A DNA stretch of 39,022 nt from Planctomycetia bacterium (GTDB lineage: Bacteria > Planctomycetota > Planctomycetia > Pirellulales > UBA1268), in contig JAPLNR010000049.1 of the NCBI GenBank assembly GCA_026401035.1, forward strand, positions 1-39,022, in the 5' to 3' direction. The notes under the pieces were generated by a model. It saw only the letters and a program-made list of their open reading frames with translations. It was not told the DNA's origin and searched no databases. Position numbers and translations under genes: made by a program. Below are positions 16,182 to 24,845 of this stretch, piece after piece (within the stretch, counting starts at the first letter, position 1; each line of letters begins with the position of its first letter).

Positions 16182-17458
16182 TCACGACGTTCGGCCTGAT
16201 CACGACGTTCGGCCTGATCACGACGTTCGGCCTGATCACGACGTTCCTGGCCTGTTCCCTGGCCGCCCGCAGCGTGGCGGCCGAGGAGCCTGCCAACCGC
16301 GTGGATGTTCTCGCCGACTCTCTCGCCGCGCACGTCGGCCAGCCGATCGACCTCGTCGAACTCGGCACCGGGAAGCGGTTCGTGCGGCCGACGCTCGCGG
16401 GCCTGACGCAGCGCGGCGGCAAGGTGACGGCGGTGCGTCTGACACCCGAGGGCGAGACCAAGACCACGAGCGTGCCGCTGGCGGGCATCACGAAGATCAT
16501 CGCCGGCCGCGCGACGGTCTACGAATCAACCGGCGGGGGAAAGAGCGCCGCCCAGTTGCGCGGCAAGAAGGTGCGGGAGCAGTACGAGCGGCAGATGCAG
16601 GCGGCGCTCGACCGCATGCGGGCCAACGGCACCGACCCCTGGCCGCAGCTATCGGCCGCGGAGCATGCCACGCAGGTCGAGGAACTGGAGAAATTCGTCG
16701 CCGAGGTGCGCGGGGCGTTTCCGGCCCTGGAGACCTCGCAGACGCACGAGTTCATCGTGGTCACCGACATTCCGGCCGCGCAGATGGCCCCTTACGTGGC
16801 AAGCCTGGATGCGATGCACGACTTCCTCTGTGACCTCTACGGCATTCCCCGGGGTGAGCCGGTCTGGATGGGGAAGTGCCTCGTGATCGCCTTCCTCGAG
16901 GAGGATGATTTCCGTGCGTTCGAGGGCCGCTTCATGGGCGGCGCCCCGGCTGGCGTCCACGGCCTCTGCCACCAGCGGAGCGATGGCCGCGTGGTGATGG
17001 CCTGCCATCGGGGCGACGACGCGGCCGCGTTTGCCCACATGCTCGTCCACGAGACGAGCCACGGATTCAACCACCGTTGGCTGTCGCCGGCGCGGCTGCC
17101 GAGTTGGCTCAACGAGGGCATCGCCGAGTGGGTGGGCACCCAGGTCGTGCCCGCGTGCCGGCAGGTGTCGTTCAAGGAGGCGCGGGCCGTCGAGTTCATG
17201 AAGGCCGGCGGGTCCGTCGGTCCAGGTTTTTTCGCCGAGGCCCCCGACGCCCATATCGACGCGGTGCAATATGGCGTCGCATCGGGCCTGGTGAAGTTTC
17301 TCGTCGCCCGCGACCGGAAACAATTCGCCGCCTTCGTGCAGGGGATCAAGGAGGGGCAGACGGTCGCGGCGAGCCTGAAGCAGTCGTTCCGCGCGGCGCT
17401 CGACGACGTGGTGCGGGCCTACGGCGTGGCTGTCGGCGTGCCCCACCTCCAACAATGA
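16166..17458 (+). CDS. Secreted gluzincin-type metallopeptidase-like protein
   Basis: A 430-residue exported protein. The ATG at 16166 lies inside the preceding gene (16-base overlap). The signal peptide is unusual: its hydrophobic core is built from the hexapeptide ITTFGL repeated three times, then ITTFLA, encoded by an 18-bp tandem repeat. It is followed by AARSVAAEEP, where cleavage is likely. The C-terminal half has HETSHGFNHRWL (HExxH at 295-299) and LPSWLNEGIAEW about 20 residues later, which supplies a Glu ligand (E317 or E321). This matches the gluzincin/DUF1570-like peptidase fold common in planctomycetes. Substrate unknown. Its stop codon touches that of the convergent decarboxylase gene. 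Confidence 0.8.
   Translation: MRDILITTFGLITTFGLITTFGLITTFLACSLAARSVAAEEPANRVDVLADSLAAHVGQPIDLVELGTGKRFVRPTLAGLTQRGGKVTAVRLTPEGETKTTSVPLAGITKIIAGRATVYESTGGGKSAAQLRGKKVREQYERQMQAALDRMRANGTDPWPQLSAAEHATQVEELEKFVAEVRGAFPALETSQTHEFIVVTDIPAAQMAPYVASLDAMHDFLCDLYGIPRGEPVWMGKCLVIAFLEEDDFRAFEGRFMGGAPAGVHGLCHQRSDGRVVMACHRGDDAAAFAHMLVHETSHGFNHRWLSPARLPSWLNEGIAEWVGTQVVPACRQVSFKEARAVEFMKAGGSVGPGFFAEAPDAHIDAVQYGVASGLVKFLVARDRKQFAAFVQGIKEGQTVAASLKQSFRAALDDVVRAYGVAVGVPHLQQ
16181..16246 (+). repeat. 18-bp tandem repeat inside a signal peptide
   Basis: The unit ATCACGACGTTCGGCCTG occurs three times without mismatch (16181-16198, 16199-16216, 16217-16234), followed by a 12-base partial copy to 16246. Because 18 is divisible by three, gain or loss of a unit would lengthen or shorten the signal-peptide core by six residues without a frameshift. 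The repeat begins at the last base of the upstream gene's stop codon. Confidence 0.95.
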
Positions 17459-19219
17459 TCAGGATCGCATCCGGCCGGCTAATCCCTTGCCGATCCGGTC
17501 GAGCGTGATGCTGCGGTCCTCGAGACCAATGTGCACGCGGATCAGGCTCAGGCCCGACGTGTCGGCCAGCGCCTTGGCGATCGCCGCGTCAAATTCCCCT
17601 TCCGTCCGCACCTCGTAGCCGGTGCCGCCGCCGAGCACCTGCGGCAGCAGCTGGTATTCCCAGGGGTTGATGTCGTTGAAACTGCCCTCGAGGATCACCC
17701 GCTCGGTGCCGTAGCCCTTGTTGTCGAGCACGATCACCGTGACTGCGAGCTTGCGGCGAACGATCGTGGAAAGCTCCATGCCGGTCATCTGGAAGGCGCC
17801 GTCGCCGACGAGCGCCACGACCTTGAGGTCGGGCCGCGCCACCTTCGCGCCAAGGGCGGCCGGCACGGCGAACCCCATCGACGTGTAATACGCCGGCGAG
17901 AGAAACTCCGTCTGGCCGCGGATCATCAACTCGCTCGATGCGAAGAGCGCGTCGCCCACGTCGGCGATCACGATCGTCTTGTCGTCGAGCGACTGATCGA
18001 GCCGGCGGACGAGCCGCGTCGTGGTGATCGGCTTGTCGGGAGCGAGCACGAACTCCCCCTGGGCCGCCGCGGGCCCCAACGGCAGCGCCCGCTTCGCCGC
18101 CCGCGGCTTCGCGGCGACGAGCGCCTTGAGAAAATCCTCCAGGAGCACGTTGTGGAAGTGGTGGTGGCTGATCTGCAGTTCGTCGGCGGTGGCGTAGATG
18201 CTCTTCGTGGCATCGAGCTTGGCGGTGAAGATGCCGAGATCAAGATCGGTGAGCAGCGTGCCGAGCAGGATCACGCAGTCGCTCTCCTCGACGAACTTCG
18301 TGACCTCGTCGCGGCCCAGCGCGCCCTCGTAGAGCCCGATATAGAGCGGGTGCACTTCGCTGACGACGCTCTTGGCGAGCATCGTGGAGGCGATCCCGAT
18401 CCCCGCCGTCTCGGCCAGCGCCACGACCTCGGCCTGCAGTCCGTAGCGGTGCAATTCGACGCCGGCGATGATCACCGGCTTCTCCGCCCGCTCGATCCGC
18501 CCGACCGCCTCCTTGACCGCCTCGGCCAGCGCGCTTTGGTCGCTCCGCACCTTCGTCGCGTGATAGGGCCGGATCTGATCGGGAACGACCGCGACCATGT
18601 CGCGGGGCAGTTCGATATAGACGGGCCGCTTGAGCCGGTCGGCCGTGTCGAGGAGCTGGTCGATGTCACGAAACGCCGTCGCCGGATCGATGATCTCACG
18701 GCTAGCGGCGCAGATCTTCTCGAAGACGTCGAGCTGGGTGTGCCATTCGCGGACGCGATGATGCAGGAGCGGGTTGTTGATCCGCTCGCGGAGCCCGGGT
18801 GCGCCCGAGATCAGGATCACGGGGCTCTTCTCGGCATAGGCTCCGGCGATCGAATTGGCGAGGCTCAGGCCGCCCACGCCATACGTCACGCAGACCGCTC
18901 CCATGCCGTTGACGCGGGCGTAGGCGTCGGCGGCGAAGCCGGCGCAGTCTTCGCGGGTGCAGTTCACGAGGTCGAGCGGGCTGTGCTCGAGCATGCTGTA
19001 GAAGGAGAGCACGTAGTCGCCCGGTAGGCCGAAGACATGCCTGATCCCGTAGTCGGAGAGCCGGCGGATCAGGTATTGGCCGATCGAGAGTCCGGTGACG
19101 CTCTGCTCGGTATCGACGCCCGGACGGCCGGCGGTGCCCGGCTGGCCATCCTTCCCAGAACCGCCATCCTTGGAAACGGACAGGCCGGTATCGAGTCCGG
19201 AACGCAGGTTGATGGTCAT
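17459..19219 (-). CDS. Thiamine-diphosphate-dependent 2-oxoacid decarboxylase (PDC/IPDC-like)
   Basis: A 586-residue enzyme of the pyruvate/indolepyruvate decarboxylase group, which decarboxylates 2-oxoacids to aldehydes. The catalytic Glu is in NCTREDCAGFAADAYAR (E90), the paired His is LLHHRV (H153-H154), and the thiamine-diphosphate/Mg motif is GDGAFQMTGMELS followed by VLDNKGYGTER. Segments such as VTYGVGGLSLANSIAGAYAE closely follow pyruvate decarboxylases. Residues 1-43 are an extra N-terminal extension with six Gly-X-Y triplets, outside the normal enzyme. The ATG at 19219 has an ideal GGAGG Shine-Dalgarno. Substrate preference between pyruvate, indolepyruvate and branched oxoacids cannot be read. 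A small membrane-protein gene lies 16 bases upstream. Confidence 0.88.
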   Translation of the reverse strand: MTINLRSGLDTGLSVSKDGGSGKDGQPGTAGRPGVDTEQSVTGLSIGQYLIRRLSDYGIRHVFGLPGDYVLSFYSMLEHSPLDLVNCTREDCAGFAADAYARVNGMGAVCVTYGVGGLSLANSIAGAYAEKSPVILISGAPGLRERINNPLLHHRVREWHTQLDVFEKICAASREIIDPATAFRDIDQLLDTADRLKRPVYIELPRDMVAVVPDQIRPYHATKVRSDQSALAEAVKEAVGRIERAEKPVIIAGVELHRYGLQAEVVALAETAGIGIASTMLAKSVVSEVHPLYIGLYEGALGRDEVTKFVEESDCVILLGTLLTDLDLGIFTAKLDATKSIYATADELQISHHHFHNVLLEDFLKALVAAKPRAAKRALPLGPAAAQGEFVLAPDKPITTTRLVRRLDQSLDDKTIVIADVGDALFASSELMIRGQTEFLSPAYYTSMGFAVPAALGAKVARPDLKVVALVGDGAFQMTGMELSTIVRRKLAVTVIVLDNKGYGTERVILEGSFNDINPWEYQLLPQVLGGGTGYEVRTEGEFDAAIAKALADTSGLSLIRVHIGLEDRSITLDRIGKGLAGRMRS

Positions 19220-19235
19220 GGGACCTCCGGGGGAA

Positions 19236-19448
19236 TTATGCGCCGCCGGATCGCCGCCGCAGCGTGGCGAGCATCACCAGCCAGAAGCCGAGAAAGGCCG
19301 CCACACAGGCGAGCACGATGAGCGGCCGGCGGGCGTCGTGATTGAGGGTCCATGCGCCGAAGGCATGGAAGATTCCCCAGACAACGATGCCGCCCATGAT
19401 CCAGCGGAGCAATCGTTCGGCACCGGGAGGAGGCGTGGCTGGCAGCAT
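19236..19448 (-). CDS. Small two-helix membrane protein
   Basis: A 70-residue protein I cannot assign. It has two hydrophobic stretches (IMGGIVVWGIFHAFGAW and LIVLACVAAFLGFWLVML) joined by a short loop (NHDARRP), with a basic tail RRRSGGA, so it should be an inner-membrane hairpin. It ends 16 bases before the decarboxylase start and is probably the first gene of that operon. The ATG at 19448 is preferred because codons further upstream fall in a structured non-coding region. Confidence 0.6.
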   Translation of the reverse strand: MLPATPPPGAERLLRWIMGGIVVWGIFHAFGAWTLNHDARRPLIVLACVAAFLGFWLVMLATLRRRSGGA

Positions 19449-19500
19449 GCCATCGTTATAGCCGCGACGCCGGCCGCCGGGATCACCGCCACTGGCCGGA

Positions 19501-19712
19501 AATAAAAAGGGCCCCCGGAACGGTCCAGATCCCAGGGGGGCGGGGAACCTGAACCGTTTCCGGGAGCGATTGGACGGGAGCGAATTGTCTTGGTGATGGT
19601 TGGTGCCCGAGACGAGCGGCAAGCTTCCGTGCAGCCGCTCGTTTCGAGTGGGGCCTTTTCTCTGCCCCTCAGCCTTCAGGCGGGCGGGAGATTAGGGGGC
19701 CTTTTTTTCGGG
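19501..19712. ncRNA. Candidate structured RNA or hairpin element; strand undetermined
   Basis: The interval's ends are complementary: AAAAAGGGCCCCC near 19505-19517 faces GGGGGCC plus a run of seven T at 19696-19709. Inside is a second stem, CCCGGAACGGT facing ACCGTTTCCGGG (one bulged base, ending about 19564). A third stem, CGAGACGAGCGGC facing GCCGCTCGTTTCG (19609-19645), has one G-U pair and a 13-base loop. Both strands end in a T-rich tract after a GC stem, so either could be a small RNA with its own terminator, or a leader of the divergent genes. It matches no RNA family I can name. It occupies most of the 332-base gap between divergent genes. Confidence 0.45.
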
Positions 19713-19780
19713 GTCAAGTCCGGTTTCACACGCTGAAAACCGCTATGCTCTCCACACCTTTCCCCCCGGAGAATCACCGC

Positions 19781-20428
19781 ATGGCCGCAACAACCACCGT
19801 CACCACCCCCGCCCTCCCGATTGCCGGCGCCGGAGCGCCTCCGACCGCAGCGGCCTGGCAGACCGCCTTCGAGGCCGCCCTCCCCTACCGCGAATTCCTC
19901 GAACGGCACGCCACCCCCGACCAGCGGAGCCGCTGGGACGCGTTTCACAAGCAGGTGAGCCTGACCCCGGCGCAGCAGACGCTGCTCGGCGGCTTCGTGC
20001 GGCGGATGCCCGTGCTCGTGCTTGCGGGCGCCTGGTGCGGCGACTGTGTCAGCCAGTGTCCGATCTTCGACCACTTCGCCGCCGCGTCGCCGGCCGCCGA
20101 CGGGGCGCGGCTGATCGACGTGCGGTTTCTCGACCGCGATGCCCGGCCCGACATCGCCGCACACCTGAAGGTCTGCGGCGGGCAGCGGGTGCCGGTGGCG
20201 ATGTTTCTCTCCGAAGATTTCACGCCGATCCTCTTCTACGGCGATCGGACGCTCTCCGCCTACCGCGCGGCGGCCATGGCCGAACTCGGCGAAAGCTGCT
20301 CCAGCGGCGCGGTGCCGCAGCGGGCCGATGCCATCGCGGCTGTCACCGCCGACTGGCTCGACCAGTTTGAGCGGGTGCAGTTGATCCTGCGGCTCTCCGG
20401 CCGGCTGCGGCAGCTGCACGGCAACTGA
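19781..20428 (+). CDS. Thioredoxin-family protein with WCGDC active site
   Basis: A 215-residue cytoplasmic protein with a thioredoxin-like fold, of the type seen in the thioredoxin_9 group. The active site is GAWCGDCVSQCP, with CxxC as CGDC rather than the usual CGPC, and a third Cys four residues later. The partner cis-Pro is in GQRVPVAMFL. The first 30 residues are a low-complexity Thr/Ala/Pro stretch. The ATG at 19781 follows GGAG at nine bases; an upstream ATG at 19745 lacks one. It probably acts in thiol-disulfide exchange, partner unknown. A small anchored-protein gene starts 38 bases downstream and is likely co-transcribed. Confidence 0.85.
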   Translation: MAATTTVTTPALPIAGAGAPPTAAAWQTAFEAALPYREFLERHATPDQRSRWDAFHKQVSLTPAQQTLLGGFVRRMPVLVLAGAWCGDCVSQCPIFDHFAAASPAADGARLIDVRFLDRDARPDIAAHLKVCGGQRVPVAMFLSEDFTPILFYGDRTLSAYRAAAMAELGESCSSGAVPQRADAIAAVTADWLDQFERVQLILRLSGRLRQLHGN

Positions 20429-20466
20429 AAGCCCCCAGGCCCGATCATCCCGGAGAAGACTCACCG

Positions 20467-20799
20467 ATGACCAGCCGCGAACGATGGACCGTCTACCCGC
20501 TGCTCTTCCTGGCGATCGGCCTGGCGATCCGGGCCGCGGCGGTGCCGCCTGAGCGGTTCGAGGCGGCACAGGTCGACGGCCTCAAGGCGACGCGGCTCGT
20601 CTGTCGCGAAATCATGGTCGAATCGGATGATGGCACGGTGCTCATCCACATGGGACGCGTGGTCGGCGCCGGTGGCGGCCGGATCGAGATCAAGGACGAG
20701 CATGGCATCGACTCGATCGCCATCGGCACGCGGCCCGAAAACCGTGACGGCGCCGTCGAGTGCTATGACGAGGAAGGCCAGCCCGCAGACTGCAAGTAG
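20467..20799 (+). CDS. Small membrane-anchored protein of unknown function
   Basis: A 110-residue protein. Residues 8-25 (VYPLLFLAIGLAIRAAAV) form a signal anchor; the remainder (CREIMVESDDGTVLIHMGRV and GGRIEIKDEHG) looks like a small beta-rich domain of repeated strands. I recognise it only as a conserved planctomycete hypothetical protein. It has a GGAGAAG Shine-Dalgarno and follows the thioredoxin-like gene at 38 bases. Its stop TAG is the start of a palindromic repeat, and the whole gap to the convergent clpS consists of that repeat. Confidence 0.75.
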   Translation: MTSRERWTVYPLLFLAIGLAIRAAAVPPERFEAAQVDGLKATRLVCREIMVESDDGTVLIHMGRVVGAGGGRIEIKDEHGIDSIAIGTRPENRDGAVECYDEEGQPADCK

Positions 20800-20848
20800 G
20801 ACAGGCTTCAGCCTGTCGCCATGATCGACAGGCTGAAGACTGTCCTAC
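20796..20848. repeat. Palindromic repeat pair (locus 3)
   Basis: 20796-20817 and 20827-20848 are two facing units of the GTAGGACAGGCT palindrome. The left edge gives the TAG of the small anchored-protein gene (20797-20799), and the right edge gives the TAG of clpS (20845-20847). The 53-base element is the complete intergenic region between these convergent genes. Confidence 0.92.
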
Positions 20849-21219
20849 TGTTCGGCCTCGATCGAGGCCGACATCGATCCCTTTGAGCGGGCGATCAGCC
20901 GGTCGGCTCCGAAGGCGTGGATCTGGTCGCGCTTCAGTTCGGCGTGCTCCTTCGTCGTCGTGAGCACGATCGCGCGGCCCTGCAGATCGACTTCCCGCGC
21001 GAGCTGGAAGCCCTTCTCTGTCGGATGACCGAAGAGCCGGCGGAGCATCGCGACCACGTAATCGTAGGTGTGGTCGTTGTCGTTCCAGAGGATCACGTGA
21101 TGCCGCGGCTGCCGCTGCGGCTTGTTTGCCGCAGCCGCCGCGACGGGCGGCGCAACAACCGGCGCCATAACCGGCTCGGCGGTGGGGTCGGCGACGGCGG
21201 CACTGGCGGAGTCGGGCAT
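20845..21219 (-). CDS. clpS: ATP-dependent Clp protease adaptor ClpS
   Basis: A 124-residue adaptor that delivers N-degron substrates to ClpA/ClpC-type unfoldases. The core matches ClpS: HHVILWNDNDHTYDYVVAML contains the Asn-Asp substrate-pocket signature, followed by LFGHPTEKGFQLAREVDLQG and AIVLTTTKEHAELKRDQI. The first 38 residues are a long Ala/Pro-rich extension, as in other planctomycete copies as I recall them. No clpA or clpC gene is present nearby. The start is 45 bases from the divergent serS start. The stop codon lies in a palindromic repeat. Confidence 0.95.
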   Translation of the reverse strand: MPDSASAAVADPTAEPVMAPVVAPPVAAAAANKPQRQPRHHVILWNDNDHTYDYVVAMLRRLFGHPTEKGFQLAREVDLQGRAIVLTTTKEHAELKRDQIHAFGADRLIARSKGSMSASIEAEQ

Positions 21220-21230
21220 GGCTCTGGCAC

Positions 21231-21238
21231 AGTATATT
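21231..21238. promoter_or_regulatory. Shared AT-rich core of the divergent clpS/serS promoters
   Basis: AGTATATT is the only AT-rich stretch in the 45-base gap. Read on the plus strand it gives TATATT (21233-21238), about 26 bases before the serS start. Read on the minus strand it gives TATACT (21231-21236), about 12 bases before the clpS start. Both resemble -10 boxes, so the two promoters may overlap. No clear -35 boxes are visible. Confidence 0.35.
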
Positions 21239-21264
21239 CCTCAAACCCTCCGGAGAATCGCTTC

Positions 21265-22545
<1,281 letters not shown>

Positions 22546-22572
22546 CACCGGAGCGGCAGAGAAAGCGGCCGT

Positions 22573-22713
22573 GATGCTGAGGAGCCGGAATCGGGGGAAG
22601 CTCGACGAACGTTAGGCTTCTTCGACCTTCTGGGGAATGAAGCACCGCAGGTCGTCAAAGGAGAAGATGCCGTGTGAGGCGACTTCCACCGTTTCGGCGA
22701 CCAATGCGGGTGG
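22573..22713 (+). repeat. Dispersed hairpin repeat, tandem copy A1
   Basis: It begins GATGCTGAGGAGCCGG and ends CGACCAATGCGGGTGG. It differs from A2 at only two of 141 positions. It contains a small stem GGCTTC facing GAAGC-CC (about 22613-22646). Confidence 0.88.
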
Positions 22714-22754
22714 TTTGCACATGCCCTGACGGCACGCTGAAAGGCTACCCTTCA

Positions 22755-22895
22755 GATGCTGAGGAGCCGGAATCGGGGGAAGCTCGACGAACGTTAGGCT
22801 TCTTCGACCTTCTGGGGAATGAAGCGCCGCAGGTCGTCAAAGGAGAAGATGCCGTGTGAGGCGACTTCCGCCGTTTCGGCGACCAATGCGGGTGG
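22755..22895 (+). repeat. Dispersed hairpin repeat, tandem copy A2
   Basis: Second direct copy at a 182-base period. The two differences from A1 are both A-to-G. Such high identity indicates a recent duplication or gene conversion. Confidence 0.88.
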
Positions 22896-22952
22896 CCCCC
22901 GCAGGGCAACAGACAGGGACAGCATCCGCCTCCAGCAGGAAGCGGCCGACAG

Positions 22953-24557
22953 TCACCACTTCAGCCCGAAGCGTTCGCCGGCGGAATCCCGGGTGAGGCC
23001 GCCCTTGAGCGGACCGGCGTGCTTCTTGTTCACGACCTGTGCAGCTTCCGCGGCCGGTTCTTCAACCGCGGATTCCTCCTCGCGGCCGGAAGTTGCAGGC
23101 TTGGCGGCGAGCGCCTTGATCGAAAGTGACAGCCGCTGCTCGTCGGGATCGACGGCGAGGACGCGGCACTCGACCTCTTCCCCTTCCTTGAGCACGTCGC
23201 CCACGCTGCGGACATGCCGCGTGGCGAGTTCCGAGACATGCACAAGGCCTTCGACGCCCGGCTCGAGCTTCACGAAGGCGCCAAACTGGGCGATGCGGCT
23301 CACTTTGCCGCGGACCGTCGCGCCGGTGTGATACTTGACCGCGGCGTTCTTCCACGGACTCTCGATCAAGTCCCGAAGCGAGAGGCCGATCTTACCGGTC
23401 TGCCGGTCGACCTTCTTCACGACCACGCGGACCTTCTGGCCGGGCTGGAGCACGTCGGCAGGATTCGCCACGTGATCCCAGGAGAGCTGGCTGACGTGCA
23501 CGAGCCCCTCGACGCCGTTGCCGATGTCGACGAAGGCGCCGAAGTCGCGGACGGAGCGAACGATGCCTTCGAGGGTGGTGCCCACTTCGAGGGTTTCGAG
23601 CATCTCGGCGCGGGCGTCGGCGGCCTGCCGTTCGAGCACGGCGCGGCGGGAGAGCACGAGCCGCCGGGCCGCCGGCACGATTTCGGTGACGAGGCATTCG
23701 AGCGTCTGCCCGACCATCTCCTCGAGATTCTCGACCCGCCACGGGCTAACGAGGCTCGCGGGCATGAAGCCGCGGAGACCCGCCACCTCGCATTCGAGGC
23801 CGCCCTTGTTGGCGGCCACCACGCGGGCCTCGATGATCATGCCGGCCTCGAGCTGCGACCAGTCTTCGACGGAGACGGCGCGGTTGGCGGGAGCCAGGTC
23901 GTAGAGGCCGTCTTCTTCGCTGCGGCTGCCGACGGAAAATTGCAGGACATCGCCAACGTTCGGCACGTCTTCGATGTTGGCGAGTTTGAGGGCGCCCTGC
24001 CGGCGGCCGCCGAGATCGACGAAGGCGGTATCGGGGCCGACGCTCACCACCGTGCCCTCGACGCGGGCGCCGGGATCGATGGTCGCTTCGGCTTTCGCCG
24101 ACAGGCCGCCCACGAGGAGATCGTCGATGGCCACGCCCTCGAGCGCCGCCTGAAAGTCTGACTCGAGATCGTCTTCCAACGCAGCGCGGAGGTTTGGCAC
24201 GGCAACCCGCTTCTGTGGCGGCAGCACGTCGGTGAACGACGACTTCGCCTGTCCGCCGCGCTTGTCGCGACGCGGCTTTCCTTCCCGCGGCGGTGCCGTG
24301 GGAGCGGTTGGCGCGGGAATCGTCGCGGCGAGCGGCGCCGGGGCAACGCTCTCGGCGGCGGCCGGGGCGGCTGGGGTGGCCGGGGCGACAGGTTCGCCGG
24401 CTTCCGCAGCGGACGTGGAGACCACGTATTGATGACGGGGCGGCAGTTTCGGCGGCGTCACACCGGGCCGCTGCGTGCCGATCGGAATCCTGCGCGGGGA
24501 CGCCGACTCCGGCGATTCGCCTGCGTCGGTGTGGGAACTCTCAGGCGTGGAACTCAT
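22953..24557 (-). CDS. rpsA: Ribosomal protein S1-type RNA-binding protein with four S1 domains
   Basis: A 534-residue protein with four S1 (OB-fold) RNA-binding domains at about 165-235, 240-320, 335-410 and 420-495. The third and fourth are the most canonical (GIVRSVRDFGAFVDIGNG and GKVSRIAQFGAFVKLEPG, each followed by VEGLVHVS). The first two are degenerate, as in S1, where they bind the ribosome. The N-terminal 120 residues are Pro/Ala-rich and then basic (GKPRRDKRGGQAK), so they are probably disordered. In S1 this array holds mRNA at the 30S subunit. The ATG at 24557 was chosen over one 12 codons upstream; either is possible. The 5' leader contains two hairpins, which could support the autoregulation known for S1 in other bacteria. 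Confidence 0.88.
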   Translation of the reverse strand: MSSTPESSHTDAGESPESASPRRIPIGTQRPGVTPPKLPPRHQYVVSTSAAEAGEPVAPATPAAPAAAESVAPAPLAATIPAPTAPTAPPREGKPRRDKRGGQAKSSFTDVLPPQKRVAVPNLRAALEDDLESDFQAALEGVAIDDLLVGGLSAKAEATIDPGARVEGTVVSVGPDTAFVDLGGRRQGALKLANIEDVPNVGDVLQFSVGSRSEEDGLYDLAPANRAVSVEDWSQLEAGMIIEARVVAANKGGLECEVAGLRGFMPASLVSPWRVENLEEMVGQTLECLVTEIVPAARRLVLSRRAVLERQAADARAEMLETLEVGTTLEGIVRSVRDFGAFVDIGNGVEGLVHVSQLSWDHVANPADVLQPGQKVRVVVKKVDRQTGKIGLSLRDLIESPWKNAAVKYHTGATVRGKVSRIAQFGAFVKLEPGVEGLVHVSELATRHVRSVGDVLKEGEEVECRVLAVDPDEQRLSLSIKALAAKPATSGREEESAVEEPAAEAAQVVNKKHAGPLKGGLTRDSAGERFGLKW

Positions 24558-24610
24558 GCAGCTCTCGAGTTGTCCGTGGAAAACGCCCTCCATGGCCTTT
24601 TTCCACTTGG

Positions 24611-24665
24611 GGCAGCAGCACAGAATTCGGTCTTCTCGCTGCTGCCGGCCATCGCCTCCGGCGAT
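24611..24665 (-). promoter_or_regulatory. Two hairpins in the leader of the S1 gene
   Basis: GGCAGCAGC (24611-24619) faces GCTGCTGCC (24638-24646), a perfect 9-bp stem with an 18-base loop. ATCGCC (24651-24656) faces GGCGAT (24660-24665), a 6-bp stem with a 3-base loop. They lie between the tRNA-Leu gene and the S1 start on the same strand. No U tract follows, so they do not look like an intrinsic terminator. RNase processing of the tRNA transcript or S1 autoregulation are possible roles. Confidence 0.4.
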
Positions 24666-24696
24666 GCATCATTTTGTCCACAATCTGCCAGGCAAA

Positions 24697-24780
24697 TGCG
24701 GGAAACAGGACTTGAACCTGCACGGTATTACTACCACCAGGCCCTCAACCTGGCGCGTCTGCCAATTCCGCCATTCCCGC
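24697..24780 (-). tRNA. tRNA-Leu (anticodon GAG)
   Basis: The 84-base gene reads GCGGGAATGGCGGAATTGGC at its 5' end. Acceptor arms GCGGGAA and TTCCCGC pair perfectly, with A as discriminator base, as expected for Leu. The anticodon arm is CCAGG, loop TTGAGGG, CCTGG, giving anticodon GAG (CUC/CUU codons). A long variable arm (GGTGGTAGTAATACC-like) and the T loop GTTCAAG confirm a class II tRNA. The CCA end is not encoded. It may be transcribed with the S1 gene 140 bases downstream. Confidence 0.97.
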
Positions 24781-24845
24781 AGCGGTCAATCACCTGAGGA
24801 AAAATCAACTGACTCAAAAGCATTCTGGACGGCGATCGGGGCGAG

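Larger units (their letters stand above)
22546..22952. other. Gene-free interval with tandem repeats between serS and S1
   Basis: This 407-base convergent gap contains two 141-base direct copies of the dispersed hairpin repeat plus short unique spacers. Open frames in it differ between copies and have no features of real proteins. I see no gene. Confidence 0.75.

Noticed and set aside
14459..17458. A 999-codon open frame covering the end of the fusion gene region and the metallopeptidase
   Set aside because: Only the part from 16166 has a signal peptide and HExxH motif; the upstream part is out of frame with the real fusion gene and is Arg/Gly-rich noise.
22605..22800. Integron attC sites, because GTTAGGC occurs in both tandem repeats
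   Set aside because: GTTAGGC fits the GTTRRRY core, but no RYYYAAC partner is positioned to pair with it, other family copies lack the motif, and there is no integrase or cassette array.
23214..24161. Plus-strand open frame of 315 codons opposite the S1 gene
   Set aside because: It lies wholly within the S1 gene, whose four S1 domains are clear, and has the Asp/Ala/His-rich composition of an antisense shadow.
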